Shown: one piece after another, positions 35,533-44,121 of the stretch
Position numbering within the stretch: the first letter of the stretch is position 1
How the letters are laid out: the number at the start of each line of letters is the position of its first letter
Assembly: GCA_902712845.1 (NCBI GenBank)
Contig: LR743504.1
Location: 1,524,001-1,588,000 of the forward strand
Direction: 5' to 3'
Origin: Methylobacterium bullatum
GTDB lineage: Bacteria > Pseudomonadota > Alphaproteobacteria > Rhizobiales > Beijerinckiaceae
DNA: 64,000 nt
Notes under the pieces: generated by a model
Told to the model about the DNA's origin: nothing
Seen by the model: the letters and a program-made list of their open reading frames with translations, nothing else
The model's database searches: none
Made by a program: the position numbers and the translations under genes

Positions 35533-36171
35533 ATGAACAAGCTTATTCTCGCATCTGCCGCATTGCTCGGCGCGGTCACATTCCTTCCGGATACGGCCGA
35601 TGCGCGTGGCGGCGGTGGACATGGAAGCGGCGGTCACGGTGGCGGTGGCGGCCACGGTGGCGGCATGAGTCGTGGCGGCGGTGGCGGTGCCTTCGGTGGC
35701 GGTGGCGGCTTCGCACGCGGCGGTGGCGGTCACAGCGCGTTCGGCGGTCATGGTATCGGCGGCGGCGGACGTGGACATGGCGGTATCGCCCACGGGCCGA
35801 ATGTCGGCGGTGGTGGCTTCGGCGGGGGCGGTGGTTTCGGCCGGGGCGGCCACCACCATCATCACGGCCATGGCTACAATCGCGGATATGGGCGGGGCTA
35901 TGGCGGGCTCGGCCTTGGACTGGGCCTCGGTCTGGCGGGCGCCGGGATCGGCTATGGCTATGGCAGCGGGTATTATGGCAACGGCTACGACAACGGATAT
36001 TACGGCGGCGGCTATGCCCCAGCCTATTACGGTGGCGCCGTGGACGTTCAGCAGGATGTCGGCGGGTCCGACCAGGATGTGGCCTACTGCATCCAGCGCT
36101 TCCGCTCCTACGATCAGCGGACGGGCACCTATCTCGGCAATGACGGCCTGCGTCATCGCTGCCCGCAATAA
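35533..36171 (+). CDS. Glycine-rich BA14K-family secreted protein
   Basis: The 212-residue protein has a signal peptide (MNKLILASAALLGAVTFLPD, cleavage near ADA-RG). Residues about 25-165 are almost entirely Gly with His, Phe, Tyr and Arg, including a run of five His and Tyr/Gly repeats such as YGYGSGYYGNGYDNGYYGGG. The C-terminal 30 residues (DVAYCIQRFRSYDQRTGTYL then GNDGLRHRCP) match the BA14K domain of rhizobia, described as lectin-like in Brucella. Two Cys flank that domain and could pair. The Gly-rich stretch suggests a flexible surface coat, and the His run might bind metal; both are inferences. Confidence 0.82.
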   Translation: MNKLILASAALLGAVTFLPDTADARGGGGHGSGGHGGGGGHGGGMSRGGGGGAFGGGGGFARGGGGHSAFGGHGIGGGGRGHGGIAHGPNVGGGGFGGGGGFGRGGHHHHHGHGYNRGYGRGYGGLGLGLGLGLAGAGIGYGYGSGYYGNGYDNGYYGGGYAPAYYGGAVDVQQDVGGSDQDVAYCIQRFRSYDQRTGTYLGNDGLRHRCPQ

Positions 36172-36229
36172 GCTCCTTCGCCCTGACGCTCTGCGCTCGG
36201 GCGGGATCGCCCGAGCCTCCTCGCTTCGA

Positions 36230-36260
36230 GAAGCCCCGCAGCCCCCCGCTGCGGGGCTTC
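36230..36260 (+). terminator. Terminator hairpin after the BA14K gene
   Basis: GAAGCCCCGCAG and CTGCGGGGCTTC form a perfect 12-bp stem with a seven-base C-rich loop, followed by CCTC. It sits 58 bases after the stop of the BA14K gene. Confidence 0.75.
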
Positions 36261-36408
36261 CTCGCATCCGGGGCCGGGCGTTCGCTTGGTCGATGAGGAA
36301 TGGCCTCGAAACCGGAGGCCATGCCACTGCCCCCGGCATCTCGAGCCCATGGCCACGCCCAAAACGGCGCATCTTCCGGTGCCGGGCGGCATGGCGTAAC
36401 GCCCTGTC

Positions 36409-36936
36409 ATGGTCGCCTCCGGTCCCTCCCTCGCTCCCGACGACATCGCCCATGTCATTCAGATCGCGCTCGCGCCCGCCTTCCTGCTGACGGCGCTGGC
36501 GACGCTGCTCAACGTCTTCTCCACGCGCCTCGGGCGGGTGGCCGACCGGGTCGATGACGCCGCCGACCGGCTGCAGAGGGCGGATGCGGACGAGGCCGCC
36601 CGCCTGTCGTACCAGCTGGCCTATCTGCGTCGGCGTTCCTTCGTGCTCGACGTGGCGGTGGTCCTCGCCTCCCTCGGCAGCATCATGACCGGCATCGCGG
36701 TGCTGACGCTGTTCGTGGGGGCTTTGCGCGATGCCGCCACGGCCTCCGTCCTGTTCGGCTGCTTCGGAATCGCCCTGGTCTGCACGGTGGCGGCCATCGT
36801 CGCCTTCCTCATCGAGATCCTGATGGCGGGTCGCCGCGTCCGGGACGAGGTCGACCGTCAGACGGTGGAGGCCTCGGACCGTGAAGCGGGCGGACCCGAG
36901 ATCTCCCACCGGTCGCCCCGGCCGGGCCGGGTTTGA
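36409..36936 (+). CDS. DUF2721-family membrane protein
   Basis: The 175-residue protein has one hydrophobic helix near residues 15-37 (IALAPAFLLTALATLLNVFS) and two more at about 80-103 and 112-137. Between the first and second is a charged loop (RLGRVADRVDDAADRLQRAD) and RRRSFVLDVAVV, matching DUF2721 proteins. They are inner-membrane proteins of unknown role. The C-terminal 30 residues are charged and probably cytoplasmic. The gene is not in an obvious operon. Confidence 0.8.
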   Translation: MVASGPSLAPDDIAHVIQIALAPAFLLTALATLLNVFSTRLGRVADRVDDAADRLQRADADEAARLSYQLAYLRRRSFVLDVAVVLASLGSIMTGIAVLTLFVGALRDAATASVLFGCFGIALVCTVAAIVAFLIEILMAGRRVRDEVDRQTVEASDREAGGPEISHRSPRPGRV

Positions 36937-36977
36937 CTAAGCAGGTTTAGCAAAAGTGGTCACCGGTTTTGCGTTCC

Positions 36978-37041
36978 AAAACCTGCGACACCTCAAAGAC
37001 CTAAGCGAGGTGAAGCGTTGGCTTGCCAATGCGAACCTGCT
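36978..37041. repeat. Dispersed intergenic repeat, family C, copy 2
   Basis: AAAACCTGCGACACCTCAAA, GACCTAAGCGAGGTGAAGCG and CTTGCCAATGCGAACCTGCT line up with 31712-31775 with small differences. The copy lies between the DUF2721 gene and the convergent DUF442 gene and is bracketed by GCAGGTTTAG and CCTGCTTAG, a further inverted pair. Confidence 0.6.
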
Positions 37042-37055
37042 TAGGGCCGGCGACC

Positions 37056-37499
37056 TCACGCCCCGGCGGGCGCGGCGGCGTGCGTGTCGAGCCAGCGCAC
37101 GGCGCCGCTGAGGTCGAAGCCCCGCTCCCGGCCATAGGCCAGGAGGTCGTCGCGGCGCAGGCGCCCCGCCAGCACGTCGGACAAGGCCCACAGGGTGAGC
37201 GAGCGCGTGCCGCTGCGGCAATGGGCGAGGACCGGGCCGGGTGCGCCCTCCACGGCCTCGCGGAAACGCGCGATGTCCTCATGGGTGATGCCGGGGCCGG
37301 TGACGGGAAGGTGCAGATAGGCGAGACCCACCGCCTCGGCCGCCGCCGCTTCGGCAGCGCTGCCCAACTGGCCCGGCTCCTCGCCTTCGGGGCGGTTGTT
37401 GATGAGCAGGGCAAAGCCCTGCGTGGCCAGGTCCGCGATCTCCGCCTCGTTCGGCTGGCCGGAGACCGACAGGCGGAGCTCGATGGGCGTGATCGTCAT
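37056..37499 (-). CDS. DUF442/Blh-type phosphatase-like protein
   Basis: The 147-residue protein has the dual-specificity phosphatase-like loop HCRSGTRS, in which Cys and Arg form a CX5R active site. Upstream are LSVSGQPNEAEIADLATQGF and VTGPGITHEDIARF, the pattern of the TIGR01244/DUF442 family often found fused to, or near, Blh-type sulfur dioxygenases. No beta-lactamase-fold partner is next to it here. The role is unknown, possibly in sulfide or thiol metabolism. The start at 37499 is chosen because the family begins at MTITPIELRLS; an ATG at 37598 is in frame. Confidence 0.82.
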   Translation of the reverse strand: MTITPIELRLSVSGQPNEAEIADLATQGFALLINNRPEGEEPGQLGSAAEAAAAEAVGLAYLHLPVTGPGITHEDIARFREAVEGAPGPVLAHCRSGTRSLTLWALSDVLAGRLRRDDLLAYGRERGFDLSGAVRWLDTHAAAPAGA

Positions 37500-37671
37500 G
37501 GGGGCTCTCTCGTTGGCTGCCTTCGGGCCGCGTGGCTTCCGTTCGCCGGGGGAGGGCGCTTTGCCGGGGACAAGCGGGGCATGTTCATTCCACCGCATCG
37601 CCCGACGTGAACCCGCGACGGGGCTCGTCCGTTTGCCGTCTGATCCTCAACCCGCCTTCAGGACGACCACC

Positions 37672-38181
37672 ATGGCCGATGCAAGACAGATCGTCGATGC
37701 GCTCGTGCGCTCACGCAAGGGGGGAATCGCCGCCACGGCCGCCCTCGGCGGCCTCGCCCTCGTCGCGGGTCTGGCCCTGCGGGCACTCCGTCCCTCCGCG
37801 GCGTCCGAGACCCCGGATCTGAGCCAGGTCGGAGAGGACGAGGCGCGCATCATGCTGCGCGCCATGGTGGCCGCGACCCTGGCCGATGGCATCGTCGACC
37901 AGCAGGAGCGCCGGCGCCTCGACGCGGCGGTGGAGGCGGCTGGCATCGACCGGGATGGGCGCGCCTGGCTCGAAAAGGAACTTACCGACCCGGCCGAGAT
38001 CGACGAACTCGCCGAGCGCGTCGAGTCGCCGGAGCAGGGCGCACGCCTCTATGCGGCGGCGCGTCTGGCCATCGATGCCGACACCCTGCAGGAGCGCGAG
38101 TTCCTGAAGCGCCTCGCCGAGGCCCTCGACATTTCGCAGGACGTGGCCGCGCGGGTCGATGCCGGGCTGGAGGAGGCCTGA
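37672..38181 (+). CDS. TerB-like (DUF533) protein
   Basis: The 169-residue protein has one hydrophobic segment near residues 18-37 (GIAATAALGGLALVAGLALR). The C-terminal 115 residues carry two TerB-type acidic helical repeats (MLRAMVAATLADGIVDQQER then LDAAVEAAG, and AARLAIDADTLQEREFLKRL). TerB domains bind metal ions and are linked to stress or tellurite resistance, but no other ter genes are present. The protein is probably anchored in the inner membrane. Coding is clear from length, start and conserved pattern. Confidence 0.8.
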   Translation: MADARQIVDALVRSRKGGIAATAALGGLALVAGLALRALRPSAASETPDLSQVGEDEARIMLRAMVAATLADGIVDQQERRRLDAAVEAAGIDRDGRAWLEKELTDPAEIDELAERVESPEQGARLYAAARLAIDADTLQEREFLKRLAEALDISQDVAARVDAGLEEA

Positions 38182-38194
38182 GACCGCAGCCGGA

Positions 38195-38812
38195 TCACTT
38201 CCCCCCCCATTCGTGCCCGGCCACCAGCGCCTCCACCGAGCGCGTCCAGGTGCCGGGCTGATCGGTGGAACCGGTGCCGAGCGCCCGCTGGACCATGACG
38301 CTGTCGCTCCAGCGGCCGTACTTGTAGCCCACCGCCGGCAGCAGGCCGACGCGGACGAAGCCGCAGGCTTCGTGCAGCCGCAGGGACGCCTCGTTCTGCG
38401 CGTCGATATAGCCGATCATCTGGCGGTAGCCGCCGGCGGCGCAGGCCTCGATCAGCGCGGGGAGCAGGCGCCGGCCGATGCCGGCGTTCAGGTGCTCGTG
38501 ATGGACGTAGATCGAGTGCTTGAGCGTGTAGCGATAGGCCGGGCGCTTGCGAAACGGGACGGCATAGGCATAGCCCGCCACAACCCCGTCGCGATCGGCG
38601 ACGAGGTGGGGCAGACGCTTCTTGCGCATGGCCTTGCGGCGGCGCTTGAGGTCGTCGGGATGGAGCGGATCCTCCTCGAAATCGCCGACATCCCCTACGC
38701 CCCGCCGGATATGGTGGGCGTAGATCGCCACCATGGCCGGCACGTCCGAATCCGAGGACGGCCGGATGATCACTTCGGGATCGGAGGCGGTGGGCGGCCC
38801 GTCCGGACTCAC
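38195..38812 (-). CDS. GNAT-family N-acetyltransferase (phosphinothricin acetyltransferase-like)
   Basis: The 205-residue protein has the GNAT fold: RPSSDSDVPAMVAIYAHHIR, VAGYAYAVPFRKRPAYRYTL, acetyl-CoA loop YVHHEHLNAGIGRRLLPALI and YIDAQNEASLRLHEACGFVRVG. The pattern resembles PAT/Bar enzymes that acetylate small amines such as glufosinate. Its GTG start at 38812 overlaps the decarboxylase stop by four bases (GTGA), so it is translationally coupled. Acetylation of the amine formed by the decarboxylase is a plausible joint role; substrate unproven. The last 25 residues extend beyond the usual fold. Confidence 0.87.
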   Translation of the reverse strand: MSPDGPPTASDPEVIIRPSSDSDVPAMVAIYAHHIRRGVGDVGDFEEDPLHPDDLKRRRKAMRKKRLPHLVADRDGVVAGYAYAVPFRKRPAYRYTLKHSIYVHHEHLNAGIGRRLLPALIEACAAGGYRQMIGYIDAQNEASLRLHEACGFVRVGLLPAVGYKYGRWSDSVMVQRALGTGSTDQPGTWTRSVEALVAGHEWGGK

Positions 38813-41154
38813 GGGCGGTTCTCGCGCATGACGTAGGTGTAGAACCGGATCGTCCCGTCGGGGTCGACGTTGCGGAACACGCCCTGGATCTCGGCTTCGA
38901 AGCCCGGGAACAGGTTTGCCGAGCGTTCGAACATCTTGAAGTAATCCAGCATGGGTTTCGCCCGCTCGTCCAATCGCTCGCCCGGCAGCACCGTGCCGAT
39001 GCCCGGCGGGTAGACCAGAAGCAAGGTCGTCGCCACCCGGCCCTCGGCTTCCGCGATCGGCACGTAATCGACGTTGTTGCGGGTGAGCTGCTGCACCGCC
39101 TCCTTTGGGGTCATCACCATCTCGGGCAGGTGCCCCGGCTCGAACTGCTTGCGCTGGAGCGTGCTGGTGCCGTGCTCGCGGTGGAAGGCGTGGAAATCCG
39201 CGCAGAGGTCGCGCAGGCGCACGCCCTTGTAGCGGTTGGGCCGGCGCCGGACGAATTCCGGCATGGCATCCTCGAGCGGCACGTTCTCGTCATGCAGGCG
39301 CTTGAACGCCACGAGGCCGGAGATGAGCGTGCCGGCCTTGGAGGATTCGACGCCCGGCGTCAGCAGGAAGAGGAGCGAGTTGAGGTCGTTCTTCTCCGGC
39401 ACAATGCGGTTTTCGCGCAGGTATTGGGCCACGATGGGCGCGGGCACGCCGTGATCGGCATATTCCCCCGTGCGCCGGTCGAAGCCGGGGGTGAGCACGG
39501 TGAGCTTGTTCGGGTCGGTCATGGCGTAGTTCGGCGCCACATGGGTGAAGCCGTGCCAGGCGGCGCCGGGGGTCAGCTCCCAGTATTTCGCGTCGCTGGC
39601 GAGCTCGTCCGTCGAGACGCTCTCCCACGGAACCTTGCCCTCCGGACCCTTCACCGTGTCCGGCACGAAGGGGTCGAAGAACCAGCGGCGCAGGGGATCG
39701 CCCTCCTTCTCCTCGAATTCGCGGCGGATGGCGCGGACCTTCTTGCGCCATTCGATGCCGAGCCGGATCGTGTCGTCCCACAGGACGACGCCCGAGCGGC
39801 CCTTCATCATCTGCGCGCCGACATCCAGCGACGCGAAGAGCGGGTAGAACGGCGAGGTCGAGGCGTGGACGAGGAAGGTCTCGTTGAAGCGCCGGTGCTC
39901 GATGCGGCGGGTCTGGCCGCGGATGTGGCTGTCCTTGGTGTGGATCTGCGAGGCCTGGGAGAAGCTCGCCAGCTGCTTGTGGGTCGATTGCGTGGCGATG
40001 ATGCCGGGCGAGGTCTCGTCGAGGCCCTTCAGTCCCATGGCGAAGCGGCCGGCGAAGAGCGGGTGGAACTTCATGAAGCCCGCCCAGGCCTCGTCGAAGA
40101 GGATGTAGTCGCAGAGATGCCCGATCTTCTCGAGGATCATCTGCGCGTTGTAGATCGTGCCGTCATAGGTGCATTGCTCCACCACCGCGACGCGGAACGG
40201 GCGCTCGCGCTTCCAGGCCTCCTTGTCGGTGATGAGGGGGTTGGTGCGGATCTTCTCGCGGATGGCCGCCTCGTCGAGGGCCTCGTGATACATCGGGCCG
40301 ATCAGGCCGAAGCAGTTGCGGTCGGTCTCCAGGAACACCGGGACCGCGCCGCCGAGGAACAGCGCGCCGTGATGGGCCGCCTTGTGGTTGTTGCGGTCGA
40401 ACAAGACGAGATCGCCCTCGGCCACCAGGGCCGAGAGCACGATCTTGTTGGAGGCCGAGGTGCCGTTGAGGACGAAATAGGTCTTTTCCGCCCCGAAGAT
40501 GACGGCGGCTTCCTTCTGCGCCTTCAAGGCCGGGCCTTCGTGGACCAGCAGGTCGCCGAGATCGAGCACGGAATTGTCGAGGTCGTCGCGGAACACGGCC
40601 TCGCCGAGATGCTCCACGAAGATGCGCCCGATGGGGGAGCGGTTGTAGAAGATTCCGCCGTTATGGCCGGGGCAGGTCCAGAGCTGGTTGCCCTGTTCTG
40701 CGTAATCGACCAGCGCGCCGAAGAAGGGCGTCTTCAGCGTCTCGGCATATTGCTTGACCCGGCTCACGAGGCCGCGGGCGATGTAGTCGGGGGTCTCTTC
40801 CGCGAGGAAGATGTAGCCGTCGATGAAGTCGAGCACTTCGACGGGGATGTCCTCCAGGCGCTTGCGCCGGACCATGATGACGATGGGCATTTCGAGCCCG
40901 CGCTTCCGCATCAGGTTGATGAGGGCGGCGGCCTTGCCGTCGAGGCCGCGCTTGCCCCAATCCACCACCATGCAGCCGATGGCGGCATCGGTCTGGACCG
41001 CGATGGCCGCATCCTCCACGCGGCGGGCGCGGACGACCTCGAAGCCGAGCTTTTCCACCGAGCCGATGATCTGCTGGACGCGCACGCCCTCGAGATCGTC
41101 CGGGTCGAAGTTCGGCGCGCACATGAGCACGGTGAAGCGGCGAAAGAAGTCCAT
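38809..41154 (-). CDS. Orn/Lys/Arg decarboxylase (PLP, class I)
   Basis: The 781-residue protein has an N-terminal receiver-like wing domain (about 1-130). The PLP-binding domain starts near residue 135 (FFGALVDYAEQGNQLWTCPG). The lysine that binds PLP is in ATQSTHKQLASFSQASQIH. C-terminal residues match lysine/arginine decarboxylases (VPIAEAEGRVATTLLLVYPP). It removes CO2 from ornithine, lysine or arginine to give a polyamine; which one cannot be told. The start is at 41154 (MDFFRRFTVLMC). An acetyltransferase gene overlaps its stop by four bases, suggesting polyamine acetylation as a joint process. Confidence 0.93.
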   Translation of the reverse strand: MDFFRRFTVLMCAPNFDPDDLEGVRVQQIIGSVEKLGFEVVRARRVEDAAIAVQTDAAIGCMVVDWGKRGLDGKAAALINLMRKRGLEMPIVIMVRRKRLEDIPVEVLDFIDGYIFLAEETPDYIARGLVSRVKQYAETLKTPFFGALVDYAEQGNQLWTCPGHNGGIFYNRSPIGRIFVEHLGEAVFRDDLDNSVLDLGDLLVHEGPALKAQKEAAVIFGAEKTYFVLNGTSASNKIVLSALVAEGDLVLFDRNNHKAAHHGALFLGGAVPVFLETDRNCFGLIGPMYHEALDEAAIREKIRTNPLITDKEAWKRERPFRVAVVEQCTYDGTIYNAQMILEKIGHLCDYILFDEAWAGFMKFHPLFAGRFAMGLKGLDETSPGIIATQSTHKQLASFSQASQIHTKDSHIRGQTRRIEHRRFNETFLVHASTSPFYPLFASLDVGAQMMKGRSGVVLWDDTIRLGIEWRKKVRAIRREFEEKEGDPLRRWFFDPFVPDTVKGPEGKVPWESVSTDELASDAKYWELTPGAAWHGFTHVAPNYAMTDPNKLTVLTPGFDRRTGEYADHGVPAPIVAQYLRENRIVPEKNDLNSLLFLLTPGVESSKAGTLISGLVAFKRLHDENVPLEDAMPEFVRRRPNRYKGVRLRDLCADFHAFHREHGTSTLQRKQFEPGHLPEMVMTPKEAVQQLTRNNVDYVPIAEAEGRVATTLLLVYPPGIGTVLPGERLDERAKPMLDYFKMFERSANLFPGFEAEIQGVFRNVDPDGTIRFYTYVMRENRP

Positions 41155-41216
41155 GCGGGGGAAGGCTCCGGTGGTCGGATGAATCGAGGGGGGTGTGGGC
41201 GCGTTCGCGTTCCGGA

Positions 41217-42245
41217 TCAACCGGGCCGGCCGGCAAGACTGAGCCGGCGGATGACGAGGTAGACGGCGAGCGCCGCCAGCGCGCCGATCCCCATTGCGAG
41301 CAGCGATCCATTGTCGGATTCCGAAAAGAACAGGCCCTTGGTGTTCATGCCGAACACGCCCGTCACCAGGGTGGGCGGCAGGAACAGGGCCGTGAGGATC
41401 GACAGGGTGAAGAGCTGGCGGTTGGTGAGCGCGGTGGTGCGGGCGGCGATCTCATCCTGCAGCAGGCGGCTGCGTTCGGACAGGACATGCATGTCGCGGT
41501 GGAGGGAATCGAGGCGTTGGACCACCCGCGCGGCCATGGCGCCCACCGCTTCGGGCAACTGATCTCCCTCCGTGCCGGCCTCGTCTTCGAGCCGGTGGAA
41601 CACCGCCCGCAACCCGGCGAGCTGCCGGTGGGAGCGCACGGATTGGCGGCGGATCGGTCCGAGGGGCCTCGGGTCGTCCGCCTTGGCCTCGTCGAGCATG
41701 TCGTCCTCGATGGCGTCGAGGGAGGAGGACAGGCGGTCGGCCGTGGCGATCAGCGCCTCGACGGTGCTGCCGACGAAGCGCTCCAGCAGCTTGGCCGGGC
41801 CGGGGACGAGGGCGCCGGACAAGACCGCGTCGCGGGCGGCCACCGCGCAGGCCGTGGCGTGGCGACGGCCGCTGACGAGGAAGCGCGGGCCGAGGATGCA
41901 ATGGAGACGGCCGTTCGGCTCCTCGCTCGACGAACCGTCGAAGGCGCGTTCCCGGTCGGCGATGACGAAACCGGCATGGGGGCCGTCCACCACGACGCGC
42001 TGATGCTCGTCGCGGGCGAAGGTCGCGGCGGCGAGGCGGGCCGGGCCGAGGCGCCCTTCGAGGATCAGCGCCTCCGTCCGCGCATCGACGAGGTCGACAT
42101 GGAGCCAGACGAAGCCGTGATCCGGGTCGTCCAGCGAGGGAATCCCGTCCCCCGGTCCGACCTGGCGTCCCCGTCCCTCCGCGTCGAAGGTGAGGGCGAA
42201 GATCAGCCCCGGGAGGGGGGATTCCTCGATGAGAAGGTGCTGCAT
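41217..42245 (-). CDS. CorA/ZntB-family divalent cation transporter
   Basis: The 342-residue protein has a large cytoplasmic N-terminal domain and a long helix region (VEALIATADRLSSSLDAIED onward). Two C-terminal membrane helices follow (LFTLSILTALFLPPTLVTGV and AMGIGALAALAVYLVI). The signature GMN appears in VFGMNTKG between them. Such proteins move Mg2+, or Zn2+ in the ZntB branch; the acidic N-domain fits ZntB, but the ion is uncertain. The start at 42245 was chosen because MQHLLIEESPLPGLIFAL is the usual opening; the ATG at 42305 adds a basic leader. Confidence 0.9.
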   Translation of the reverse strand: MQHLLIEESPLPGLIFALTFDAEGRGRQVGPGDGIPSLDDPDHGFVWLHVDLVDARTEALILEGRLGPARLAAATFARDEHQRVVVDGPHAGFVIADRERAFDGSSSEEPNGRLHCILGPRFLVSGRRHATACAVAARDAVLSGALVPGPAKLLERFVGSTVEALIATADRLSSSLDAIEDDMLDEAKADDPRPLGPIRRQSVRSHRQLAGLRAVFHRLEDEAGTEGDQLPEAVGAMAARVVQRLDSLHRDMHVLSERSRLLQDEIAARTTALTNRQLFTLSILTALFLPPTLVTGVFGMNTKGLFFSESDNGSLLAMGIGALAALAVYLVIRRLSLAGRPG

Positions 42246-42406
42246 GGTGCGGTCGCGGCGATCATGGCCGGCAAAATGCCGGCTCACTATCGCGCTGGAT
42301 CGCAACGCTGGGCGACACTGTGATGACGGAGGGGCACCTCCGCCGATCGATGCTCGGCCTGCGGGTCATGCGATCCGCAGGCGGGGGCGATGACGATTGG
42401 CTATTC

Positions 42407-42754
42407 TCAGCGGGTCACGACGCTCTTGTCGGCTTCCTTGACGCTTTTGTCGGCCTCCCTGGGATTCATACCCTTGTCGGCTTCCTTGCGAAGCTCTTCC
42501 GCGAAGGCCCCTGCCTGATCTCCGACGAAAACCTTCATCTTGACCGGAACGACGGCCCAGGTGACGGCAAAGATGAACACCGTCGCAGCCATGCCGAAGG
42601 CGAACATCTCCATGATACCGAGCCAGCCAAGCAACAACGGGATGCTGCTCACGGTCAATCCGATGAAGGAGCTTCCGGTCAGAAAATAAACGGAGAAGAA
42701 GGTGATGACAGCCAGGGATACCGGCTTGACGAAACGGACTATGTAACGTTCCAT
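42407..42754 (-). CDS. Small membrane protein with charged C-terminal repeats
   Basis: The 115-residue protein has two to three hydrophobic segments in residues 8-72 (VSLAVITFFSVYFLTGSSFI, IPLLLGWLGIMEMFAFGMAA and TVFIFAVTWAVVPV). The last 25 residues repeat an acidic/Lys unit (KEADKG, READKSV, KEADKSV). No family was recognised. Base composition is more AT-rich than most of the window. The gene is not near an obvious partner; it faces the PPK2 gene across about 330 bases. Confidence 0.65.
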   Translation of the reverse strand: MERYIVRFVKPVSLAVITFFSVYFLTGSSFIGLTVSSIPLLLGWLGIMEMFAFGMAATVFIFAVTWAVVPVKMKVFVGDQAGAFAEELRKEADKGMNPREADKSVKEADKSVVTR

Positions 42755-43085
42755 TGCGTTTTAACTCCTACTATAGAACTATTTTAAAGAGCTTTCCAAC
42801 CTGTTTTCAGTTGTTTGGCGCGCGCCGACAATGAGATGCGCTTTATAATTCAGCCTATCTCATCGTCTGGCGGCTCAGGTATCGCCAAAACTCGTATCGA
42901 TCCAATAAACGCCGCATACCAGAAGCTGAGTGAGAGTCCAGCGATTCTCCGGCTTTCGGCGGCCGATACTGAATTCTACGAATCAAATAAGCAATGTGGT
43001 GCCGTTACCGACGGGGGTCGCCGTACTGTCATGCAGCTGTGGTTCAAGCGTTCGGATGATTCCCATTCATCAGGAAGGCAATATT
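42755..43085. other. Intergenic region before PPK2
   Basis: No gene was found. The first 60 bases after the divergent start are AT-rich (CTCCTACTATAGAACTATTTTAAAG), which fits a promoter for one or both genes. Frames reading through it (42930 into PPK2) have no ribosome-binding site. Confidence 0.5.
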
Positions 43086-44012
43086 ATGGACGGCACGCGC
43101 GCCGGGACTCGTCCTTTCGATATCGAGGCTATTCGTCGAGAAATGGCGGACGACTTCGATGAAGAGCTCGAAATGGAGCTCGAAGACGAGCGCCTCGAGC
43201 AGCTCGTTAGCGAAATCGATGCCAAGCCTCGTCTGCCCACGATGGACCGGAAGATCTATTTCCGGGAGCTGTTCCGGCTGCAACACGAGCTGGTTCGTCT
43301 CCAGGATTGGGTGCAGGCCCAGAAACTACGCGTGGTTGTGATCTTCGAGGGGCGGGATTCGGCCGGCAAGGGCGGCGCGATCAAGCGCATCACCCAGCGT
43401 CTCAATCCCCGCGTCTGCCGCGTGGCTGCGCTCCCGGCTCCGAACGAGCGCGAGCGCACGCAATGGTACTTCCAGCGCTACGTGGCGCATCTGCCGGCGG
43501 GCGGCGAGATCGTGCTGTTCGACCGCTCCTGGTACAATCGGGCCGGCGTCGAGCGCGTGATGGGCTTCTGCACCCCGGACCAGTACGAGGAATTCTTCCA
43601 GTCCGCGCCGGAATTCGAGCGCATGCTGGTGCGGTCCGGCATCATCGTGCTGAAGTACTGGTTCTCGATCACCGACGAGGAGCAGGAGCTGCGCTTCAAC
43701 ATGCGCATCCACGATCCCCTGAAACAATGGAAGCTCTCGCCGATGGACGTCGAGTCCCGTCGCCGCTGGGAGGATTACACCAAGGCGAAGGAAGTGATGC
43801 TCGCCCGCACGCATATTCCCGAGGCGCCCTGGTGGGTGGTCGAGGCCGTGGACAAGAAGAAGGCCCGCCTCAACTGCATCAGCCATCTCCTCACGCAGAT
43901 CCCTTATGGCGACGTGGAGCACCCGCCGGTGCATCTGCCGGAGCGCATGCGCCACGAGGATTACGCCCGCCAGCCGGTGCCGCAGGAGATGTTCGTCCCC
44001 GCCCTCTTCTGA
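43086..44012 (+). CDS. Polyphosphate kinase 2 family protein
   Basis: The 308-residue cytosolic kinase has Walker A GRDSAGKGGAIKRITQ and Walker B DRSWYNRAGVERVMG, with the lid region ERERTQWYFQRYVAHLP between. These define PPK2 enzymes, which phosphorylate nucleoside mono- or diphosphates with polyphosphate. Length fits class I (about 300), which mainly converts ADP or GDP to the triphosphate. An acidic N-terminal stretch (EELEMELEDERLEQLVSE) precedes the fold. The start at 43086 follows AGGAAGG. No polyphosphate synthesis gene is adjacent. Confidence 0.93.
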   Translation: MDGTRAGTRPFDIEAIRREMADDFDEELEMELEDERLEQLVSEIDAKPRLPTMDRKIYFRELFRLQHELVRLQDWVQAQKLRVVVIFEGRDSAGKGGAIKRITQRLNPRVCRVAALPAPNERERTQWYFQRYVAHLPAGGEIVLFDRSWYNRAGVERVMGFCTPDQYEEFFQSAPEFERMLVRSGIIVLKYWFSITDEEQELRFNMRIHDPLKQWKLSPMDVESRRRWEDYTKAKEVMLARTHIPEAPWWVVEAVDKKKARLNCISHLLTQIPYGDVEHPPVHLPERMRHEDYARQPVPQEMFVPALF

Positions 44013-44121
44013 CCGTGCCGGGGGCGCCGCTGGGCCGGATGCGGTTGCCCAAAGCGGCCGGGATGGGCAAGACCTGTGTCGGACGGGCCGATCCTCGGCC
44101 GGTCCGGCATGGGACCCCCGC

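Noticed and set aside
35364..35579. 71-residue minus-strand frame before the BA14K gene
   Set aside because: It overlaps the signal-peptide region of a clear gene on the other strand and has no start signal or homology.
39130..41262. 710-residue plus-strand frame over the decarboxylase gene
   Set aside because: Shadow of the Orn/Lys/Arg decarboxylase with repetitive composition and no domain signature.
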